From contig CM060198.1 in the NCBI GenBank assembly GCA_030549335.1, positions 49,007,353-49,071,352 on the forward strand: a DNA stretch of 64,000 nt. Reading direction: 5' to 3'. Positions 57,961 to 64,000 of the stretch are shown here, piece after piece; the first letter of the stretch is position 1; each line of letters opens with the position of its first letter. Under the pieces are notes generated by a model. The model saw only the letters and a list, made by a program, of their open reading frames with translations. It was not told the origin of the DNA and ran no database searches. The position numbers and the translations under genes are program-made. The DNA comes from Pontederia crassipes. Lineage: Eukaryota > Streptophyta > Magnoliopsida > Commelinales > Pontederiaceae.

Positions 57961-58450
57961 CTCCCTAGTGGCATTTCCACATCAAGCTGTCACTTCGTAC
58001 TTTCCATCTTGACATTCAATTAACAATCTATTTGCCTTTGTGAAAATTGAATTTCACTATAAATTCTTTAGTCATTTTATAGTCTTTGGACTAGGAAATT
58101 TTGTTCAATTGACATGAATAAATATGCACACCATTTTGGGCAATTTCTTATCACATGTTCATCATTCTTATGATTCACAATGAGATTCACATGTCTCTTG
58201 TTACATATTGCCCATAATCAATTTGACAATACTATCAATCATGAATGCAATAATTAGCATTCTCATTGGAAGACTATTTTCCTTCAATCCTTAACATAAC
58301 AATAATCAACCAACATAAGTTAGTTAATTTAACAATACAATCAATGGCACAATACTTACATACTCAACTTTGGATGGCTGCTCATGACGATTGCACATGG
58401 ACTTAGACTCTTAACAATTCTATAACATACTTAGCATAGGTCCTAACTTA
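57961..58450 (-). pseudogene. Gypsy-2 gag remnant
   Basis: Only about 500 bases separate protease from the PBS, so gag is mostly deleted. A stretch VIRNCPKWCAYL on the minus strand could be the end of a zinc knuckle. Nothing else is readable. Confidence 0.4.
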
Positions 58451-58460
58451 GCTCTGATAT

Positions 58461-59645
58461 GAGTAATTTTCACATATAGTCTCCTAACTTTGATGGTTTC
58501 CCATTTTGGTCTCCCAACTTAAATTTATAACCAAAAGATACACAAACTTTGCACAACTTTCGTCGGAGGTCCCTTTCAACAGGTTTTTCGATTTTTTTGC
58601 TTACGTGGCTTGTCGGATAATATAAAAAATAATAGTATGAGTTTAAATTTAAAATGTAATTTTCACATATGGTCCATCAACTTTGATTAATATTCAGTTT
58701 GGTCCCTCAACTTATATTTGTAACTAAATGGTCCTCAAACTTTACATAATTTTCATCGAATGTCCTCTTTTTGAAATAATAAATTTTTTATTTCAATCGA
58801 CATATGATAAACAAAGCCAATAAAAATTATTGAACCATATGGCAATAAAGATATGTGAATATCTTAGCCATTAAAAAAATCTCAATTGACTCGAAAAAAT
58901 ATCTAATGGACGTGTCACCTAAATTATACATTTTTCAACTCGAGCATGCTTTAATTGATCGTTCGAAATCCTTTTACTAACTTTACTTCACATCATTTTT
59001 CTACTTCACTTTCTCGCACTCGAATGTTAAAAGATCTAATTTCAATTGACTCCACTTTCACCACATCAGCACTATTTTCATAAAGATTTTTTTTCTCTAT
59101 GTTTATCTCTTTTCTCTTCACGAATGTCTCGAAAGATAATTATTTATAAATGAATTATTTAAAAATGGCAAATATTTATTTTTTTGGTGAATCGAACACT
59201 TTTTTTAATGGTTAATTAAGTAACTGACCAACATTTTTTACTGAGACACATTTATTAGATATTTTTTAACTCAACATAGACACATTTATTCACATATCTT
59301 TATTGCCATAAAAAATTTGTTATTTCAAAAGGATGACCTTCGGTGAAAATTATGTAAAGTTTGAGGACCATTTAGTTACAAATATAAGTTTAGGGAACAA
59401 AATGAATATTAATTAAAGTCGATGGACCATACGTGAAAACTACATTTTAAATTTAATCTCATACTATTATTTTTATATTATCTGACAAGCCACGTAAGCA
59501 AAAAACCAAAAAATCTGTTATTACAGATGAAAGGGACCTCCGACGAAAGTTGTGCAAAGTTTGTGTATCTTTTGGTTACAAATTTAAATTGGGGGATCAA
59601 AATGGAAAACCATCAAAGTTAAGAGACCATAATTGAAAATTACTC
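58461..59645. mobile_element. Foldback MULE-type element with tandem TIR units
   Basis: 1185 bp. The left arm (58461 to about 58870) and right arm (about 59280-59645) are inverted copies. Each arm holds two tandem units that begin GTAATTTTCACATAT(A/G)GTC and continue with CAACTTTGAT...GGTC.CCAACTTA. A 10-base flank is duplicated with three changes: GCTCTGATAT (58451-58460) and GTTCTGATAC (59646-59655), the 9-10 bp size expected for Mutator-like elements. The target is the primer-binding site of gypsy-2. The centre is AT-rich without a gene. Confidence 0.85.
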
Positions 59646-59657
59646 GTTCTGATACTA
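59646..59657 (-). other. Gypsy-2 primer-binding site remnant
   Basis: The complement of GTTCTGATACTA, three bases from the LTR edge at 59661, is a mutated TGGTATCAGAGC. The second partial copy at 58451-58460 (GCTCTGATAT) is the duplicate made by the MULE insertion. Confidence 0.65.
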
Positions 59658-59660
59658 AAC

Positions 59661-60640
59661 TGTAACACTGATATTTCACCCCCCAAATTATCAAGGACAA
59701 TTGGGTCATTCGGCTGTCTTACTCCGTTCGTCATCACATAATCATAATAAAATATGATTTTCATTAAAATCTGTGGAAGCATAAAATTCATTGAATAAGA
59801 TAAAAAAATTTATCATTAACTACGAAAAACATCATGAAATGTCAAAAGTAATGTTATAAAATTTAAAGCATCACCAATAATTGATAAAAATCTTAAAGAC
59901 CATAGTCCAATATATCTCTTCAAAAACATAGTCAAAAGACTCTCAACATAAGGACTCTAACTCCTAGACTAGTGTGCAATCTTTCGTCATGAGCTGAGCC
60001 GCCATCCATCCAAAGCACTATGCACCTGCATGGATCCAGGGTATAGAGTTTTCCTGTTAGAGTATGTAAATGCCATGCATGCGATGATATGATCCTAATA
60101 GGATACTACATGATATGCATCATCTTTATATAAAATATGTAACAATATGCATGTCATGTCTTAATATATGATCTACATGTCAAACATTAACATCATTCTA
60201 TCATCATGCATATAAGTAATTGCATGGAAGACATATAATTATCATCATACTTATAGTATGGGCATTCATAACAATCATTCATTCAATCCATAGGCATATA
60301 AGTGAGATACACTTACCATAACTATTGCCTCCATAACTCTCCATGGGGTTGCTTTATAACCTTTGGACTTCCACTTTCATGAGACCATCCCATTCGAATT
60401 GATCATTGGTCATTTCCTATTAATGTTATATCTTCCGATACTCAGGACTTATGTCGTTGCCCTCTCAATAGGCTAGTTAGGCCTAAGAGACAATGCTCCT
60501 CCTCTCACCCGAAGATGACATTAGAATGCACACACCGTTGTCGATATATGTAACGATTATTCTGGACTCTCGTCCGAGGGCGACATTGGAATGCACACAC
60601 CATTGTCGATGTGTGTAATGATCATTCCGAATAATTTTTC
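59661..60640 (-). repeat. Gypsy-2 5' LTR remnant
   Basis: Left edge TGTAACACTGATATTTCACC. It contains two modules of CGACATT(A/G)GAATGCACACACC at 60507-60540 and 60580-60610. The outer end is missing, apparently cut off by LINE-1 near 60640. Confidence 0.65.
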
Positions 60641-60689
60641 GATAAAGGGCTATAGAGGGGCGACATGTAACATCATCCTGGTAGTCTTA

Positions 60690-63660
60690 TGTGTTCCATG
60701 GGAACTGATCCAGGATTTCAATTCTCCCTTATTTCTATGGAATAAGCAAGGGGGTAGGCCATTTGGTCTTACTAGATTTGTTAAATCCTTTCAAACTCTA
60801 TTAGACACACATGATTTGATTGACCTACCCCTCAGGAAATCTAGATTTACTTGGTGTAATAAGCGCCATGGTCCTGTCCTTTGTAGGATAGATAGAGTGT
60901 TGGTAACCATATTGCTGAGTTCCCTTGGATGTCTCTCTCCTCCTTGTAGCACGGGGTTTTGGACCACTACCCTATTTGGTTACAGACCTCCCTTTAGCTA
61001 AGGATACCTCATTCTTTCATCTAGCAAACAATTTTGGCTCCAACATCTGGAGTCGAAGGATATTATCTAGAGAAGGTGGATCTTCTCCAAACCCACCTAG
61101 ACCATTTCCCATGCCCTCTCGGAGATTAGAAAGGATACCCAAGTTTGAAACAAAACTACCTTAGGAAAGTTAGAGGTAAAAGACAGGAGGTGTGAAAGAT
61201 TATCTCTACTTTACAAGCTAAGGATGAAGATCCTATCTGAGTTGGAGTCCTTTTGGTTGCTTACCATCAGCATGGCGCATCCTCAGGCAGATTAGTATTA
61301 TGTGGTGAAGTTTAGAATATGATGGATAAAGGATAAGGATAGAAACACAAGAATCTTTCACCTGAGTACAATGATGAGGCATCAAAAAACCCTTATAATT
61401 TCCATTGGTGAGGAAAATGGGGAACTTGTCATTGAAGAGAACTAGATGAGGGGCCTTCTCGTTCAGCACTATTAGAACCTATGGAACCCTGATTCCACCT
61501 CTCCCATTCCTGTGGGCTGCTGACCGATACTCCGTCGGTTACCTTGGTGGCAATTAATCAGAACCTATGGGCCATGCCCCTTGGAAAGGCTCCAAGGCCT
61601 GATGGTTTCACCACAAATCACACAATTGGGAAACTATGGAGCCCAAAATCACTTTTGAGATTCAGAGTTTCTTCCACTACGATATCCTCCCACTGAAGTG
61701 CCACCATACTTCACTAGTCTACATCCCTAAGATTAACAATCCGAGAGTTGTTAAAGATTATAGGCAAAACTCCTTATGCAATATATTATATAGGTTGGTG
61801 TCTAAGATCATTTCAAATAGGTTACGACAAATCCTCAATCCACCCATTGATATGGCCTAGTCAGCTTTCATCCCTCAAAGATCAATTCAGGCTAATATCA
61901 TTCTTGCACAAGAGTTATCTCACTCCTTGCGAATTGGGCATCGCAAGCACATGCTTGACATTTACAAATACCTCACGAACCAAAAAGTCAATCCAAATAA
62001 GTCGGACATCTTCCTTCCTCCCTCCTGAAACTCGCATAGTAAAAGGATAATTTTTTATGCACTTGGGTTTAAGCTTGGGTGTTTTCCTTTTACATATCTT
62101 GGTGCCCTGATCTCGTACAAATATATATCATACACTGAGCAGATGTTTCTATTTGATAAGGCCATTGCTTGGCTTGCTAGTTGGAAAAGTAAGTTGTTCA
62201 ATTAGGGGGAAAGGCCACCCTCATCAACTCTATGCTTAGCGTTATGCGTGTGTCTTACATTAACATATCTAGTGGTGTCATTGAATTAATTGAGAGGCTC
62301 TCTAGGGTTTTTTTAGGAGCTCGAGGGAGATCATAGAGCCACTCACTTGATTAATTGGCGAACTATCCAACTGCTTGGGGGAGGAGGGTCTAGGCATCAG
62401 AAATATTTCCCATGTTCGTAGTTCCTTCCTATCAAGGAGGGTAATGAACATCCTCAATAGTTGTAACTGTCCATGGGTTAATACAGTTATAAGTAAATAT
62501 CACTCTCTCCTTCCAATCCAGGAGGGTAATGAACATCCTCAATAGTTGTAACTGTCCATGGGTTAATAGAGTTATAAGTAAATATCACCCTCTTCATCCT
62601 TCGTCTCTTGTCACCTCTTCAGGCCACTATGGGGCTTGGCAAATGATTCTTAGTGATATTACTGAACTTAGGTCAAATTTTAAGAACATTGGAAATGATT
62701 TGTCTACTTCAATCTCGGAGAATCTCTAGGTATTCATTACGCCCCTGCAGTGAATGCCTAGCTTTATAAATACATCGATACCACTTGACAACCTTACTGT
62801 TAGCTCCCACCTCAATCAAGGAAGGTGGTTTCTCATATTTTGAACATTTATATTTCCTATTTCTCCAATGTTGATGTATGAATGGCACTCTATGGCATTG
62901 CTAATGTCAAATATGTATACAACCTCTTGTGCTAGTAGGCCTTGCCACCACTTGTGGTTGGGCGGCCTCCTTGGAAACATGTTTGGAAGATTCACATTCC
63001 CCAAAATACACATATTCCTTTGGAAGCTCTTACATAATTGGCTTCCCACCTTGGATTCTATACTATGTTTTAACTCTTCTATTGATCCTACCCACAAACT
63101 CTATGATATCACTCTTGGCATGAATGTCCACCTCTTCTTTCATAGCCCTCTAGTTTTGGTCTCTTGTTCAAAACAACCTAAAAATCTTTTGTTCTATTTC
63201 TTTGATACCTAGGGTTTGATGATTGTTATAGGAGGGTGCCTCAATAGACCAAAAATATTTTACTATCTTTATTCTCCTTATGTAGCTAGGGTCTTTAGAA
63301 TATGTGAAACAACCTGCACTTTCAATGTTAGTGCAACCATCTAGATGGTCTGGGAGAAGGTCCTCGCAGGAATCATTGAGTATAAGATCCTGGTTCACAT
63401 GGATTTTGAAACTCTCATATGCTGCTATGGAAATGTTCCTGCCCTTGGAGAATAAAATGTCATGAACAACATTTTGGAATTCCTCTATAAACTTTCTTCT
63501 ATGGTTGTCCAACATTGTTATAGAGAATCAAATAGATGTGCTGACTTTCTTGCTAATTTTGCCTGATCCAATGGATGGGACCACTTTTGGGAGTCTAACC
63601 CTCCTCCAGGTATTCTCCATATTTTGTACGAGGACAATTCACTCTTTATAACAATTTACA
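60690..63660 (+). pseudogene. LINE-1 ORF2: endonuclease, RT, zinc-binding, RNase H
   Basis: Endonuclease C-terminal half at 60700-61000: DFNSPLFLWNKQGGRPFG, then DLPLRKSRFTWCNKRHGP and CRIDRVLV. RT at about 61560-62110: AMPLGKAPRPDGFT, LVYIPKINNPRVVKDYRQNS, LVSKIISNRLRQIL, then AFIPQRSIQANIILAQELS and LGCFPFTYLGALIS. The YADD region is missing between about 62000 and 62040. Thumb and connection at 62150-62400 (FDKAIAWLASWKSKL, ATHLINWRTIQL). Reverse-transcriptase zinc-binding domain at 62990-63140 (KIHIFLWKLLHNWLPTLDS). RNase H end at 63510-63575 (HCYRESNRCADFLANFA). Numerous stops and frameshifts and one 85-bp duplication. Confidence 0.88.
62435..62604. repeat. 85-bp tandem duplication inside LINE-1
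   Basis: GGAGGGTAATGAACATCCTC..GTTATAAGTAAATATCAC occurs at 62436 and again at 62521 with very few differences. As 85 is not a multiple of three it shifts the RT frame. Confidence 0.92.
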
Positions 63661-63689
63661 ACAAACTTTATTTAAAAAAAAGGACTATA

Positions 63690-64000
63690 TCCTAGTTTCA
63701 TTTGCTTTCTTAAAATGATATTTCAAATCATCCAAACTTTCTTTGCATATTGAGATTAAGATAAGCGATTGAGCAAATTCTTCGAAAGAGTGCTTACAGT
63801 CTAAGAATTAACTAATGCATTGCATCTTTTCCATTGAAAATAAAGAGACCTCTCAGTGAGTTATAAAAAGATCCATCAACAAAAATATATTTATTCTGGA
63901 TTAAATGGGCATCCTGACTAAATGGGCGCCCTTCAGATTTCTCTTGGACGACGGAACTGATTTGAGAGTGAATGGTCAGTTTTCAACTCTTAAAAAGAGA
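63690..64000 (-). pseudogene. Possible LINE RNase H fragment
   Basis: The minus strand, frame open for about 60 codons, shows SSVVQEKSEGRPFS and NKYIFVDGSFYNS, the latter resembling the first strand of an RNase H domain with its catalytic Asp (VDGSF). It is broken by a stop near 63810. It would be oriented opposite to LINE-1 and continue beyond the window. Confidence 0.35.

Larger units (their letters stand above)
51500..60640 (-). mobile_element. Gypsy-2: Ty3/gypsy (Tekay/Del-like) element with nested insertions
   Basis: Minus-strand element: 5' LTR remnant at 59661-60640, PBS remnant next to it, protease, RT, RNase H and integrase from 57960 to 52165, PPT AAAGGGGGAAGA at 51981-51992 and 3' LTR remnant ending TGTAAC at 51980. 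Gag is almost entirely missing. Two solo LTRs lie in integrase and a foldback MULE lies in the PBS. Both outer ends are approximate, and the right end is truncated by LINE-1. Confidence 0.8.
60640..63681 (+). mobile_element. LINE-1: 5'-truncated L1-type LINE
   Basis: Plus-strand ORF2 relic from the endonuclease to RNase H, ending at the A-tract at 63672-63681. ORF1 and the N-terminal half of the endonuclease are absent, the usual 5' truncation of LINEs. I could not find a convincing target duplication around it. It abuts the gypsy-2 5' LTR remnant. Confidence 0.85.

Noticed and set aside
63168-63515. 115-codon minus-strand frame
   Set aside because: Antisense shadow of the LINE-1 RNase H region, which is better supported on the plus strand.
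60625-63695. GGCTATAG/GGACTATA as a target duplication of LINE-1
   Set aside because: Short and mismatched; too weak to define the 5' boundary.

Overview
This window is plant nuclear DNA, from a flowering plant, and it is almost entirely transposable elements. Evidence: Ty1/copia, Ty3/gypsy and Athila-like retrotransposons primed by initiator-Met tRNA, En/Spm (CACTA) transposons with tnpD- and tnpA-type genes, plant L1-type LINEs with an RNase H tail, MULE and hAT MITEs, GT..AG introns, and AT-rich DNA with CpG-poor, stop-riddled coding relics. I cannot name the genus. I see no intact host gene, rRNA or tRNA. The only host-like coding sequence is a PPR-gene fragment inside a transposon.

Left edge (1-1945): 5' LTR, PBS and decayed gag of a Sirevirus-like copia element on the minus strand, running off the window. 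1946-5250 is unassigned AT-rich DNA with one degenerate tandem repeat.

5250-39006 is a nested block. A LINE on the minus strand (RT part 5250-5856; linker, endonuclease and ORF1 36213-39006) is split by a 30.4-kb CACTA element (CACTA-2, 5857-36209, TSD TTT). An intron of the decayed tnpA-like gene of CACTA-2 is split by a second 19.5-kb CACTA element (CACTA-1, 7066-26573, TSD TTG). An intron of the tnpD gene of CACTA-1 is split by a 9.9-kb Ty3/gypsy element (12603-22464, TSD AAGAC). The right arm of CACTA-2 also holds a PPR fragment, a roughly 950-bp tandem duplication, and a small MULE (29716-35239, TSD ATAAATAAA) which is itself split by a gag-only copia element (30034-34964, TSD TGCTT/TGCCT).

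39007-60640 is a second nested block: a probable gypsy solo LTR, a 5'-truncated Athila-like element (plus strand, 41578 to about 51500) carrying two solo LTRs (one with a 504-bp hAT MITE inside), then a minus-strand gypsy element (about 51500-60640) carrying two more solo LTRs and a foldback MULE in its primer-binding site. 60640-63681 is a 5'-truncated LINE on the plus strand ending in an A-tract. The last 300 bases may hold the start of another LINE RNase H domain on the minus strand.

All protein-coding relics carry stops or frameshifts, so no element here looks autonomous. The main value of the window is the stratigraphy: target-site duplications and re-established reading frames across insertions give an order of events.
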